DNA of 64,000 nt from Winogradskyella sp. UBA3174 (GTDB taxonomy: Bacteria; Bacteroidota; Bacteroidia; Flavobacteriales; Flavobacteriaceae), in NCBI RefSeq assembly GCF_002364335.1, contig NZ_DEXW01000017.1, forward strand, positions 8,032 through 72,031, in the 5' to 3' direction. Both the position numbers and the translations under genes were made by a program. The notes beneath the pieces were generated by a model. That model was not told the origin of the DNA, ran no database searches, and saw only the letters and a program-made list of their open reading frames with translations. This document shows positions 7,642 to 15,999 of this stretch, one piece after another (position 1 is the first letter of the stretch; the number at the start of each line of letters is the position of its first letter).

Positions 7642-9711
7642 ATGAAAACTAATCTTAGTCGCTTACTAGCGATAACAAGTTTGGCTTTTTTTACTATGGT
7701 CGCATGTAAAGACGAAGCCAATAAAGATTCTGCAATGGCAGAAACGAAGATTCCAGGGATTATCCTAGAAAACATGGATACTTCGGTAAATCCTAAAGAC
7801 GATTTCTATAATTATGTTAACGGAAGTTGGATGAAAACTAATACAATACCAGTTGAAGAAGCAAGTTGGGGAGGCTTTGGTGTTTTAAGAAAATCTACAC
7901 GAAACGATGTATTAGAAATTGTAAGAACGTCTAAAGAACTCGGTACTTATGCAGAGGGTAGTGATCAGAAAAAAGCACTATTGTTTTTTGAATCTGAATT
8001 AGACACTATTGCTAGAGATGAGCTAGGTATAAAACCAATACAACCTTTAATGAAGGCTATTGACGGAATTAAAAACCTATCTGATATGCAAACTGTATTT
8101 GCTGAAACTATTGGTGTAGGTGCTCCATTTTTTAGTCTTCAAATATTTGCAGACATAAATGATAGTAGTATTTATGCACCTTATATAACGCAAGGTGGTT
8201 TAGGATTGCCAGATCGCGATTATTATGTATTACAAGATGAAAAATCTAAAGAGCGTCGCCAACAATATGTAGATCATGTTACAAGAATGATGCAGTTTAT
8301 AGATTACGATTCAGCTGAAGCAAAGGAGGCTGCCGAAATGATTTTAGCATTAGAAACTAAATTAGCAGAGCCTCAATTTGACAAGACGGAGCGACGTAAC
8401 TTTAATAACTTTAATAATCCTAGAAGTATTGAACAACTTTCAGAATTAACACCAGCTGTTAACTGGAATAAATTTATATCTGAGATGGGAGTAGAACAAA
8501 AAATCGATACGGTTTATGTTGTTGAGTTGAGATATATGAAAGCGCTTCAAAATATCTTAAAATCCACTCCAATAGAAGATATTAAGACTATAATGAAATG
8601 GAACACTTTAAATTCTAACTCAGGGTTTTTAAGTACTCAAATTGAAAAGGCTAATTGGGATTTTTACAGTAAAACGTTAAGAGGAACAGAAACACAAAGA
8701 CCAGCTCAAGACCGAGCAATGGATAATGTTACAGGACGTGTTGGAGAAGCTATTGGTAAATTATATGTAGATTCTAAGTTCCCTCCAGAAGCTAAAGAAA
8801 AAGCAGAGAAAATGATTGCTAATGTAATCAGCGCATTTAAAGCTAGAATAAATAAGCTAGATTGGATGAGCAATGAGACCAAAGTAAAAGCTATTGAGAA
8901 ACTCGATAAATTTACGGTTAAGATAGCATACCCTAATGAGTGGAAAGATTACTCTGAATTAATGGTTAAAGAGGGTAATAGTTATGCGGATAACATGATG
9001 GCTTTTTCTGAGTGGTCAATGAAAAAAACTTTAGCTGATTTAGGTCAGAAAGTTGATAAAGCAGAATGGAATATGCCGCCACAAATGGTAAATGCATACT
9101 TTAATCCATTAAATAATGAGATTGTTTTTCCTGCAGCGATCTTACAACCTCCATTTTATAACTATACAGCAGATGAGGCTGTAAACTATGGTGGCATAGG
9201 AGCTGTGATAGGACATGAGATTTCACATGCTTTTGATGATCAAGGCTCACAGTTTGATAGTGACGGGAATTTAATTAATTGGTGGACACCAGAAGATTTA
9301 GCAGAATTTACTAAAAGAGGAGATGCCCTTGTTGAGCAATATTCGGCAATAGAATTATCCGAAGGTTTATTTGTAGATGGTAGAAATACTATAGGTGAAA
9401 ACATTGGGGATTTAGGTGGAGTTCTTGGAGCTTACGATGGCTTACAACTGTATTTTGAGGAAAATGGAAGACCAGATGATATTGATGGTTTTACCGCAGA
9501 GCAACGTTTCTTTATGTCTTGGGCTACTGTATGGAGAACTTTAAGTAGACCTGATGCTTTAGAGACTCAAGTAAAAACAGATCCACATTCTCCAGGTGTA
9601 GTTAGAGCAACACAACCACTTAAAAATATTGATGTCTTCTATGAGGCTTTTGGTATTAAAGAAGGTGATGCTATGTACTTAGCGCCAGAAAAACGTGTTA
9701 GAATTTGGTAA
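7642..9711 (+). CDS. M13 family zinc metallopeptidase (neprilysin/PepO-like), lipoprotein
   Basis: A 689-residue exported endopeptidase of the neprilysin type. The N-terminus is a lipoprotein signal ending FFTMVAC, followed by KDEAN. The zinc site H525-E-I-S-H529 is followed by AFDDQG, the third ligand E586 lies in ENIGD, and the substrate-binding NAYF segment (VNAYFNP) precedes the zinc site. The C-terminus ends RVRIW, the usual M13 ending. It cleaves peptides in the periplasm or at the outer membrane. A bidirectional terminator follows. All catalytic residues are present. Confidence 0.96.
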   Translation: MKTNLSRLLAITSLAFFTMVACKDEANKDSAMAETKIPGIILENMDTSVNPKDDFYNYVNGSWMKTNTIPVEEASWGGFGVLRKSTRNDVLEIVRTSKELGTYAEGSDQKKALLFFESELDTIARDELGIKPIQPLMKAIDGIKNLSDMQTVFAETIGVGAPFFSLQIFADINDSSIYAPYITQGGLGLPDRDYYVLQDEKSKERRQQYVDHVTRMMQFIDYDSAEAKEAAEMILALETKLAEPQFDKTERRNFNNFNNPRSIEQLSELTPAVNWNKFISEMGVEQKIDTVYVVELRYMKALQNILKSTPIEDIKTIMKWNTLNSNSGFLSTQIEKANWDFYSKTLRGTETQRPAQDRAMDNVTGRVGEAIGKLYVDSKFPPEAKEKAEKMIANVISAFKARINKLDWMSNETKVKAIEKLDKFTVKIAYPNEWKDYSELMVKEGNSYADNMMAFSEWSMKKTLADLGQKVDKAEWNMPPQMVNAYFNPLNNEIVFPAAILQPPFYNYTADEAVNYGGIGAVIGHEISHAFDDQGSQFDSDGNLINWWTPEDLAEFTKRGDALVEQYSAIELSEGLFVDGRNTIGENIGDLGGVLGAYDGLQLYFEENGRPDDIDGFTAEQRFFMSWATVWRTLSRPDALETQVKTDPHSPGVVRATQPLKNIDVFYEAFGIKEGDAMYLAPEKRVRIW

Positions 9712-9730
9712 TAGATTTAGCGCTTAATTA

Positions 9731-9764
9731 AAAAAAAAACGCAACCTAAGGGTTGCGTTTTTTT
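9731..9764. terminator. bidirectional rho-independent terminator
   Basis: An A-run, the stem CGCAACC/GGTTGCG around a TAAG loop, and a T-run. It lies between the convergent M13 peptidase and TPR protein genes and can serve both. Confidence 0.9.
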
Positions 9765-9784
9765 ATACTATATACACAAGAATT

Positions 9785-10489
9785 TTAATTCTTAGTAGTT
9801 GTGGTTTTCTGAGCTTTTTGTGCTTCTAAAGCATCTCTACTTATTCTTGCTAAATTAAAGTTTGGATCTACTTCTAAAGCTTCATTCATTAATTTTAATG
9901 CTACATTTAGATTTGTATCTTGGTTTTCTTTGAATACCAATAACCCTTTTAGACATAAAAAAGCAGCTTTAAGAGAGGCTTCGTAAGGTTGTTGGGTCTC
10001 ATAGAAGGCATGTTTCATATCATCCTTAACGTTAGTTAGTCCATATTCTATATTAGACTTTGCACCTACTAAATCATCAACTTGAACTTTCATATCAGCT
10101 ATTTCATAAGCTAAAGTTGGATTAGGATCTCGTTTAAATAAAACTTCATAGTGCTCTAAGGCAAGTTTAGGTCTATTTAAGCTTTTTAAAGCTAAAGCCT
10201 TAACCTCTGTATTCATATTTGAATCACCTTCATTTTTTTCAATACCAATAGTGTTAAGTGCTTGCATATAATTACCATTAGATAAGTATAAATAAGCTAA
10301 GGTATCTTTTCTTTCAACCGATGGCTCTAAAATATCTAGATGCGTATGTGCGTTAATAACACCTTGAACATCACCACGAGTTTTCATAGTTTCAAGGAAC
10401 GTTTTATAATGCTTTTTTAAGTCAGCATTAGTTTGTGCAAAAACTCCTACTGAAAGTAGTAACGCCATTGCCATTGTAATATGTTTCAT
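9785..10489 (-). CDS. exported tetratricopeptide-repeat protein
   Basis: A 234-residue protein with a cleavable signal (MKHITMAMALLLSVGVFAQ) and helical hairpins resembling TPR units. Visible units include the stretches around AYLYLSNGNYMQALNTIG (about 65-82), ALALKSLNRPKLALEHYEVL (about 98-117) and ALKLMNEALEVDPNFNLA near the C-terminus. TPRs mediate protein contacts, and a periplasmic scaffold role is likely. The partner is unknown. It stands alone between a terminator and an epimerase-like gene. Confidence 0.75.
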   Translation of the reverse strand: MKHITMAMALLLSVGVFAQTNADLKKHYKTFLETMKTRGDVQGVINAHTHLDILEPSVERKDTLAYLYLSNGNYMQALNTIGIEKNEGDSNMNTEVKALALKSLNRPKLALEHYEVLFKRDPNPTLAYEIADMKVQVDDLVGAKSNIEYGLTNVKDDMKHAFYETQQPYEASLKAAFLCLKGLLVFKENQDTNLNVALKLMNEALEVDPNFNLARISRDALEAQKAQKTTTTKN

Positions 10490-10557
10490 TTCATTTTAAT
10501 TTAAGTGGCTAAATCTATAAAAATTAATTATAAATGGACTTAAAAATCTATTAATTT

Positions 10558-11367
10558 CTATGGAGCCTGTTTAAAAGTATATTTCAAATTTTGTACCAAT
10601 ATAGAACTATCAATTATTTTGCCCTTACTTTTTTTAGCTTTATTAAATTTAGGAAGTGCCAAATCGGCTTTTAAACAATACTCAGAATAATATCCTTTTT
10701 TAGTTGGATGTGCTGGGTATGTTGCATTTATCGAGATATTCCAAGTGTTTTTTCTAAGTAGCATAGCTATTATTTCAATACAATCTTGTTTGTGTATAAG
10801 ATTAATAGGTGCTTCAGGGTTTGCGATATTTGTTTTCCCTGATAAATATTTTGCAGGATGACGCTTATCATCAAACAGACCACCAAAGCGCAAAATCGTA
10901 GTTTTAAACTTAGCGTTTTCACGAAGAGATTCTTCTATTTCAATAAGTTGTTTTCCATTATTTGAATTGGTATTTGGTAAAAGATCTTCAGTAATTTTAG
11001 AGAAGTTAAAATCATCTTGATAAACAGAGATAGAACTAATAAAAAGTACATTTTTTATGGAGCTTTTTTCAATAGCATTAATTAAATGTATTAGTTCTGC
11101 ACTATGATTTTTATTGGGACTTTTTCTTAATCCAGGCGGAATATTAATAATTATAGTAGTGCTTCCTTGGAGAAATTTAGAATAATTGCCAATTAATTTA
11201 TCCTCATCTAGTTCAATTAAAAAAGGATCTATTCCGTTAGATTTTAAAGTACTTAATTTATCCATCGAAGTTGTAGAGCCTTTAATAGAAAAGCCTTCAT
11301 TTATTAAGGCTTTTGCTAAAGGAAATCCTAACCATCCGCAGCCTATTATACTAATTTGATCTTTCAA
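10558..11367 (-). CDS. NAD(P)-binding epimerase-like protein (YeeZ-type SDR)
   Basis: A 269-residue protein with an N-terminal dinucleotide-binding motif (SIIGCGWLGFPLAKALINEG, residues about 5-24) and the segment VLFISSISVYQ in place of the usual SDR serine motif. These features match the short atypical SDR proteins annotated as SDR oxidoreductases or YeeZ-like nucleoside-diphosphate-sugar epimerases. The substrate is unknown. There is no clear YxxxK catalytic pair, so enzymatic activity is uncertain. It is transcribed alone, divergent from the CBS gene. Confidence 0.75.
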   Translation of the reverse strand: MKDQISIIGCGWLGFPLAKALINEGFSIKGSTTSMDKLSTLKSNGIDPFLIELDEDKLIGNYSKFLQGSTTIIINIPPGLRKSPNKNHSAELIHLINAIEKSSIKNVLFISSISVYQDDFNFSKITEDLLPNTNSNNGKQLIEIEESLRENAKFKTTILRFGGLFDDKRHPAKYLSGKTNIANPEAPINLIHKQDCIEIIAMLLRKNTWNISINATYPAHPTKKGYYSEYCLKADLALPKFNKAKKSKGKIIDSSILVQNLKYTFKQAP

Positions 11368-11482
11368 AAAATTAAAAAATTATAGTCAATAGCAAAAGTA
11401 CAATTATCCTTTATGTAAATACCACATGTTTTGTTAACCCATTAATTTTTAGTAACTTTAGTTGAATACAAAATATAAGATT

Positions 11483-11968
11483 ATGGGAATTAAAAGTTTT
11501 CAAGGTTCACGAAGACAGCAAAACACGGTAGAACCTAATGCTCTAAAAGTAAGAGATTATATGACTACTAATCTTATAACGTTTACTGCTGACCAGTCTG
11601 TGCAAGATGTTGTAGAGGCTTTAATAAAGTTTAAAATATCTGGAGGACCTGTTGTTAATGATAAAAATGAACTCGTTGGTATAATATCTGAAGGGGATTG
11701 CTTAAAACAATTAAGTGAAAGCCGCTATTATAATATGCCTTTAGATCACGATAATGTTGAAAAACGTATGGCTAAAGATGTCGAAACCATTGATGGTAAT
11801 ATGAATGTTTTTGATGCTGCAAATAAGTTTCTTCAGTCTAAAAGAAGACGATTTCCTATAGTTGAAAATGGTAAATTAATTGGTCAGATAAGCCAGAAAG
11901 ATATTCTAAAAGCGGCACTTAATTTAAAAGGTGTAAATTGGAATAGCACTACTAAAGGAAATTCTTAA
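11483..11968 (+). CDS. CBS-domain protein
   Basis: A cytoplasmic protein of 161 residues made almost entirely of two CBS domains. The first starts at VRDYMTTNLITFTADQSVQDVVEAL, with the typical GIISEGDCLKQL end. The second starts at MAKDVETIDGNMNVFDAANKFL and ends GQISQKDILKAAL. Such pairs bind adenine nucleotides and act as energy-state sensors. The ATG at 11483 is preferred over the TTG at 11462 because the seven extra residues carry no domain signal. Its TAA overlaps the stop of the convergent zinc-ribbon gene in a shared TTAA. Confidence 0.9.
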   Translation: MGIKSFQGSRRQQNTVEPNALKVRDYMTTNLITFTADQSVQDVVEALIKFKISGGPVVNDKNELVGIISEGDCLKQLSESRYYNMPLDHDNVEKRMAKDVETIDGNMNVFDAANKFLQSKRRRFPIVENGKLIGQISQKDILKAALNLKGVNWNSTTKGNS

Positions 11969-12315
11969 TCGTCGCGTTTTACTAAAGCATAATAATCCCC
12001 TTCTAAAGGTAAATATCCTTGATCGTACACAAAATAATAAGTAGTACCAGCCTTTGTAATATAGATACTAGTAAAATAATTAAAGTCGAATCCTTTTTCT
12101 ATGAGCTTAGCTCTTGAGCATTTTGTCTTTTTATTAGGATTTAGTGTTTCAAGTATTCTATAATTTTTTCTTAATCTGTTATTAGTGTTTCTAATAAGGT
12201 TTTTAGAATCTTTATTAATGCGATTATTAAAGGCATTTCTACAGCCATCGCTGCAGAATTTTTTATCCATTCTACCCACAATCCTATCACCACATTCAGG
12301 ACATTGTTTCTGCAT
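11965..12315 (-). CDS. zinc-ribbon hypothetical protein
   Basis: A 116-residue protein starting with a zinc knuckle, CPEC (residues 5-8), then CSDGC near residues 21-25. The layout resembles short treble-clef proteins whose name in databases is usually just hypothetical or DUF2116-like. The remainder is basic and then ends in a beta-rich part (FTSIYITKAGTTYYFVYDQGYL). Nucleic-acid or protein binding is likely from the ribbon. No operon partner was found. The last four bases overlap the convergent CBS gene. Confidence 0.8.
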   Translation of the reverse strand: MQKQCPECGDRIVGRMDKKFCSDGCRNAFNNRINKDSKNLIRNTNNRLRKNYRILETLNPNKKTKCSRAKLIEKGFDFNYFTSIYITKAGTTYYFVYDQGYLPLEGDYYALVKRDD

Positions 12316-12354
12316 AACTTTTAATTAAGAACCACAATATAGTTATTATATCAG

Positions 12355-12720
12355 TTATAACCCACTGGCTATTATATTGGTATTGTTTACTTTTTTGTAA
12401 ACAGTTGTTGCATACACCTTAGATTGTAAAAATGAGGTAATATTATCTATACTAGATTTTGGTTTGTTAGTCGTAACAGATGCATTAAAAACACTATGAC
12501 CTTTTAAGGTTTTGATTTTAGGATAGCTTCTCAGATTATGAAACTTACCAGGTACGACTAGATCTATATATAGATCGACAATGATTAAATCAAAAGCCTT
12601 AACATTAGCCATTATAAAATCGATCGCATCAGCGCAGTGTATTTTTAAATTTGTATCCTCTATTAGATCAATTTCAACGGCTTCAATTTTAAAATTCTTT
12701 GTAAAGAACCCTAATTGTAG
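12355..12720 (-). pseudogene. decayed spermidine-synthase-like methyltransferase (C-terminal remnant)
   Basis: A reading frame runs from just below an in-frame TAA (12721-12723) to the TAA at 12355. It reads LQLGFFTKNFKIEAVEID, then KIHCADAIDFI, AFDLIIVDLYID and HSVFNAS. The order AVEID, ADAIDF, LIIVDL is that of motifs I-post to IV of the class I AdoMet fold in spermidine synthases and their fused-methyltransferase relatives. The glycine-rich cofactor loop and everything before it are missing, and no start precedes the motifs. The only ATG (12612) would give 85 residues without the cofactor site. This is a broken gene rather than a functional enzyme. The 300 bases upstream toward ssb hold no further readable domain. 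Confidence 0.65.
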
Positions 12721-13017
12721 TTAGCTTTTTCAGAGTTTAAGTTTTTTTTTCGTTGTATTACGTTATTTCTAAAACACCACTATATTTAGATTTTACAGTT
12801 TTTGTGACAGGGTAAATATAGCTGAGAAGTCTTTTCATTGCTGGTAAATATAAGTTTTATAATGGCATCTATATACAATTTTAAACGACTACAAGTATTT
12901 ACAAACGAATTTAAATATGTAACTACCGAGTAAGATTTGGTAAGCATTACATCTTTGCAGTGTTGAATCAATGAAGGTTCAATAGTATTAACTGTTTAAC
13001 ATTAAAATTTAGAACAC

Positions 13018-13350
13018 ATGAACACATTAAGAAACAAAGTACAGTTGATTGGTAACTTAGGAAATGACCCAGAAATCACCAATTTTGAATCAGGTAAAAC
13101 TTTAGCAAAATTTGCAATTGCAACTAACGAGAGTTATAAAAATTCACAAGGAGAAAAAATTACAGATACCCAATGGCATAATATAGTAGCTTGGGGAAAA
13201 ACTGCACAAATTGTAGAAAAGTATATTACAAAAGGAAAAGAGGTTGCAATTGAAGGTAAACTAACAACACGTTCTTGGGAAGATAAAGATGGTATGAAGC
13301 GTTACACTACAGAAGTGGTTTGTAGTGAGCTTTTAATGTTAGGAAAGTAA
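13018..13350 (+). CDS. ssb: single-stranded DNA-binding protein, short form
   Basis: A 110-residue protein consisting only of the OB fold: NKVQLIGNLGNDPEI, KFAIATNESYKN, TQWHNIVAWGKTAQIVEKYITKGKEVAIEGKL and a final strand. The flexible linker and acidic tip (usually ending DxPF) of the replicative SSB are absent and the protein ends at SELLMLGK. Flavobacteria commonly have a longer housekeeping SSB elsewhere, so this is probably an accessory paralogue used in stress or DNA uptake. A palindromic terminator follows. Confidence 0.93.
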   Translation: MNTLRNKVQLIGNLGNDPEITNFESGKTLAKFAIATNESYKNSQGEKITDTQWHNIVAWGKTAQIVEKYITKGKEVAIEGKLTTRSWEDKDGMKRYTTEVVCSELLMLGK

Positions 13351-13375
13351 TATCTTTTCTTTTAAAATAGGTAAT

Positions 13376-13406
13376 AAAAAGAGCAGCCAATTGGCTGCTC
13401 TTTTTT
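13376..13406. terminator. bidirectional terminator between ssb and the T9SS metalloprotease
   Basis: A-run, GAGCAGCC/GGCTGCTC stem with an AATT turn, and T-run. It is a perfect palindrome placed between two convergent genes. Confidence 0.9.
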
Positions 13407-13424
13407 ATTTAGAATATAAATTTT

Positions 13425-14753
13425 TTATTTTTTTACTATTTTTTTGGTAATGCTTTGTCCATTACTAACGTTAGTTAATTTCATGAAATATAAAGCACTA
13501 GTTAAATTATCTAAGTTAGAAAGTGTTAAACTACCATTAGAAGCAGTTTTACCTTCACTTAAAATAACTCTTCCATTGATATCAATAAGATCTAAAGTAT
13601 AATCATCAGAGAAGTTATTTGCTAGCTTAACTGTAATTGATGACATAAATGGATTTGGGCTAACCTCTATCCCAGCCAAATCAAATTCTTCAACAGTTAA
13701 TGAACCACCACAAATTGACCAACCCATATCTTCAAAAAATCCAAGTGTCATTGGTCCAGGATTATGATTTGCTTCACCTTGACCTATCGCAAAGGTCATT
13801 AAAGAATTAATAGTGCCGTTAAAAGTAGATTCATCCCAGTGACTATAACTAGAACCTTGATTCCAAGAAGTAGGAAGATATAATTTAGGCGCAACACCAC
13901 CATTTTGTCCTGTGGAAATAGCGCTAATATTAAATAGATCATTACCTGTTAATTGGTCACCTAAAGCGATACTAGGATCTGTAAAAGATAGTATTGCATC
14001 ACCAGTTCCGTTTTGTATAAATGTGTCATAGACTATTGGAATATTATTAAACCTAATTTCACCTTCTCCAGCACCATCTACACTTGCTCCGCCAAAAAAG
14101 CCAAGCCCGTGACCCAACTCGTGTAATACAACAGATACAAAATCAGTTTGATTACCTGGAGGGTTTGCATCTAAACCAAAATACCAGTTGGCAGTACTAC
14201 TAAAATTTGCATTAATATCAATCGTAACTCCACCGAATGTGTCAGATTCCATATCTTCAATTTTCTCCCACAATGCACGAGCATAAAATACGTTTGGAAT
14301 AGCATCAGGGTGGTTAGATGTGAAAGCACTATTTGAACCAGCACTACCTAATACTCCAGGAGATAAAGCGGCAAAAGTAGCATCTACCCTAATTGGTTGG
14401 CTAGATTCTATTGACATTGACCATATATCTACCGCAAATTGAAATGCTGTTTGCGCTTCAGGGAAAGATTCGAATCCATTGTATGTTACTATAAAGGTAG
14501 AACAAGCTGTTCCTCCTCCTTGCATTTTTTGAATAACATTTTGAGATCTAGGTATTGAAATAAAACCGTTAAATTCTCCTTCATAAAACACACATGCTGG
14601 TTCTGTGGGTGTATAAACTTCTGGAACAAAGTCTAAAACCTCTTGGCTTGTTCCTACAAAAGAACATAGTAGTAAGCCAAATACAGAAAGTGGCTTCATA
14701 AAAGTATTCATATTTAATGTAATTTTATTCATAGTATTATTGATTTTTGCCAT
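13425..14753 (-). CDS. T9SS-secreted zinc metalloprotease-like protein
   Basis: A 442-residue secreted protein. The signal peptide most likely begins at the internal MKPLSVFGLLLCSFVGTSQ (ATG near 14699). The upstream ATG codons add up to 18 polar residues. The catalytic site is H211-E-L-G-H215-GLGF in VVLHELGHGLGFFGG. A metzincin would carry a third histidine at position 221, which here is Gly, so the third ligand must come from elsewhere. The last about 80 residues (from VSPNPFMSSITVKL to the final KKIVKK) form a type A T9SS sorting domain for export across the outer membrane and surface attachment. The substrate is unknown. Confidence 0.88.
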   Translation of the reverse strand: MAKINNTMNKITLNMNTFMKPLSVFGLLLCSFVGTSQEVLDFVPEVYTPTEPACVFYEGEFNGFISIPRSQNVIQKMQGGGTACSTFIVTYNGFESFPEAQTAFQFAVDIWSMSIESSQPIRVDATFAALSPGVLGSAGSNSAFTSNHPDAIPNVFYARALWEKIEDMESDTFGGVTIDINANFSSTANWYFGLDANPPGNQTDFVSVVLHELGHGLGFFGGASVDGAGEGEIRFNNIPIVYDTFIQNGTGDAILSFTDPSIALGDQLTGNDLFNISAISTGQNGGVAPKLYLPTSWNQGSSYSHWDESTFNGTINSLMTFAIGQGEANHNPGPMTLGFFEDMGWSICGGSLTVEEFDLAGIEVSPNPFMSSITVKLANNFSDDYTLDLIDINGRVILSEGKTASNGSLTLSNLDNLTSALYFMKLTNVSNGQSITKKIVKK

Positions 14754-15072
14754 AAAAATAAGATAAATTTAATTAATAGCTCTTAAAATATAATTATCTT
14801 AGTTTAACGCACGTAATACCGCATAAATCTTAATAAAGATAGGTTTTACTTTATAATTAAAGTTTATTAAGGCTACGAATTGATAGTTTAGAAGTAAGTA
14901 TACACACCTTAAGTATTTAGTTTAGTAGTCTAGGGTTTTTAGTATCTACTACTTTAGAAAAATATGCTGTTATAATATAAGCCTTTGTCTTAATACAATA
15001 CTTTCAGAGCTTATCTAAACAGCGGTATAGTTACTAACCAATTAGTGTGGTAATATAAAATGAATTAAAGTA
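14754..15072. other. 319-base intergenic stretch, no gene seen
   Basis: This AT-rich spacer has stops in all frames and no tRNA-like or strong hairpin structure. It should hold the promoter of the metalloprotease gene on the minus strand, but no exact TAnnTTTG match was found. Confidence 0.5.
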
Positions 15073-15243
15073 TTAAGCTGCTTTTTTAAGAAGATCAAAA
15101 CAAGGACATTTTTTACAACGCTTATTCTCACTTTTTTTAAATTTCTTACAGCATTTAGACTTTACTTTAACTAAAGTGTCAAAACCAGAAGTTTCAAGAA
15201 CTTTAAGACGTTCTTTTTTTAGCTTTTTGTTTTTCTTGCCCAT
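15073..15243 (-). CDS. small Lys/Cys-rich protein (56 residues)
   Basis: A 56-residue, very basic cytoplasmic protein. It starts MGKKNKKLKKERLKVLE and carries four paired cysteines in two groups (SKCCKKF and RCKKCPCFD), five Cys in all. The spacing suggests a small zinc-binding knuckle, and the basic start suggests RNA or DNA contact. Both are inference. Its coding character is supported by an ATG, an uninterrupted frame and a non-random composition inside an otherwise empty 650-base region. No named family is recognised. Confidence 0.7.
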   Translation of the reverse strand: MGKKNKKLKKERLKVLETSGFDTLVKVKSKCCKKFKKSENKRCKKCPCFDLLKKAA

Positions 15244-15312
15244 TGAAAAATTAAATCAATACCACAAAAATAACTATTTTTATTTATTCTAAATAAGATT
15301 TAGCTTAAATTC

Positions 15313-15351
15313 TACTGTTTCATTACTTATTATTAAATTAATGAAACAGTA
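15313..15351. repeat. 13-bp perfect inverted repeat
   Basis: TACTGTTTCATTA (15313-15325) is perfectly complementary to 15339-15351, with a 13-base AT-rich loop. There is no T-run on either side, so it is not a standard terminator. It sits downstream of the ferritin gene (minus strand) and could be an mRNA 3-prime hairpin or a regulator site. Confidence 0.6.
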
Positions 15352-15407
15352 AAATAAAACTTTAAAGTAGTTTAAAAAAGAATTGACTTCTTATACTATA
15401 AATTGGT

Positions 15408-15932
15408 CTAAATGCCAGTACCAGGAACTTGAGCTGCAGAATTGACCGTCATTTGTTGAATATCTCTATCAAATAAATAGAGTCCGCCTTTATCGTCACC
15501 AATCATATTTACTTTATCGAGTATCATTCTTGCTGTAGCTTCTTCTTCAATTTGTTCTGCTACATACCATTGTAAAAAGTTGTGTGTTGCATAATCTTTT
15601 TCTTGAAGTGAAATATGAACCAATTCATTAATACTTTCTGAAACAAATATTTCGTGAGCTAATAGTTTTTCGAACATTTCTCCGTAAGAATTGAACATCA
15701 CGTTAGGCGCATTTAATTCAGAAACATGAGCATGTCCACCACGTTCGTTAACAAACTTTACAAGTTTTAACATGTGCTCGCGCTCTTCATCAGACTGGTC
15801 GTACATAAAGTTTGAAATCCCTTCTAGGCCTTTGACCTCTGCCCAAACGGCCATGGCTAGATAAGCTTGAGAAGACTCAGCTTCAATACGTATTTGTTTA
15901 TTTAATGCAGATTCAATTGTTTTAGATAACAT
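15408..15932 (-). CDS. ferritin (FtnA-type, non-haem)
   Basis: A 174-residue four-helix ferritin. The ferroxidase residues are visible at E17 (RIEAES), E50 and H53 (EEREH), with Y24 as the usual conserved tyrosine. It oxidises Fe(II) and stores iron as a mineral in a 24-subunit shell. There is no haem-binding Met of the bacterioferritin type. It has its own promoter and lies next to, but is separate from, the envelope redox cluster that follows. Confidence 0.95.
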   Translation of the reverse strand: MLSKTIESALNKQIRIEAESSQAYLAMAVWAEVKGLEGISNFMYDQSDEEREHMLKLVKFVNERGGHAHVSELNAPNVMFNSYGEMFEKLLAHEIFVSESINELVHISLQEKDYATHNFLQWYVAEQIEEEATARMILDKVNMIGDDKGGLYLFDRDIQQMTVNSAAQVPGTGI

Positions 15933-15949
15933 AGCTTTAATATTTTCAT

Positions 15950-15957
15950 CAAAGATA
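15950..15957 (-). promoter_or_regulatory. -7 element of the ferritin gene
   Basis: On the minus strand this reads TATCTTTG, an exact TAnnTTTG match, 17 bases before the ATG. The predicted leader is about 14 bases. At the 21-base spacing, TTC replaces the TTG of the -33 element. Confidence 0.55.
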
Positions 15958-15999
15958 CGTAGTTAAAAACATAAAAAAGAACAGGAGTTTTAGATTAGA

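Noticed and set aside
12786..12971. 61-residue minus-strand ORF between the methyltransferase remnant and ssb
   Set aside because: The composition is unlike protein coding in this window, no motif is visible, and it lies in a spacer that should hold the ssb promoter.
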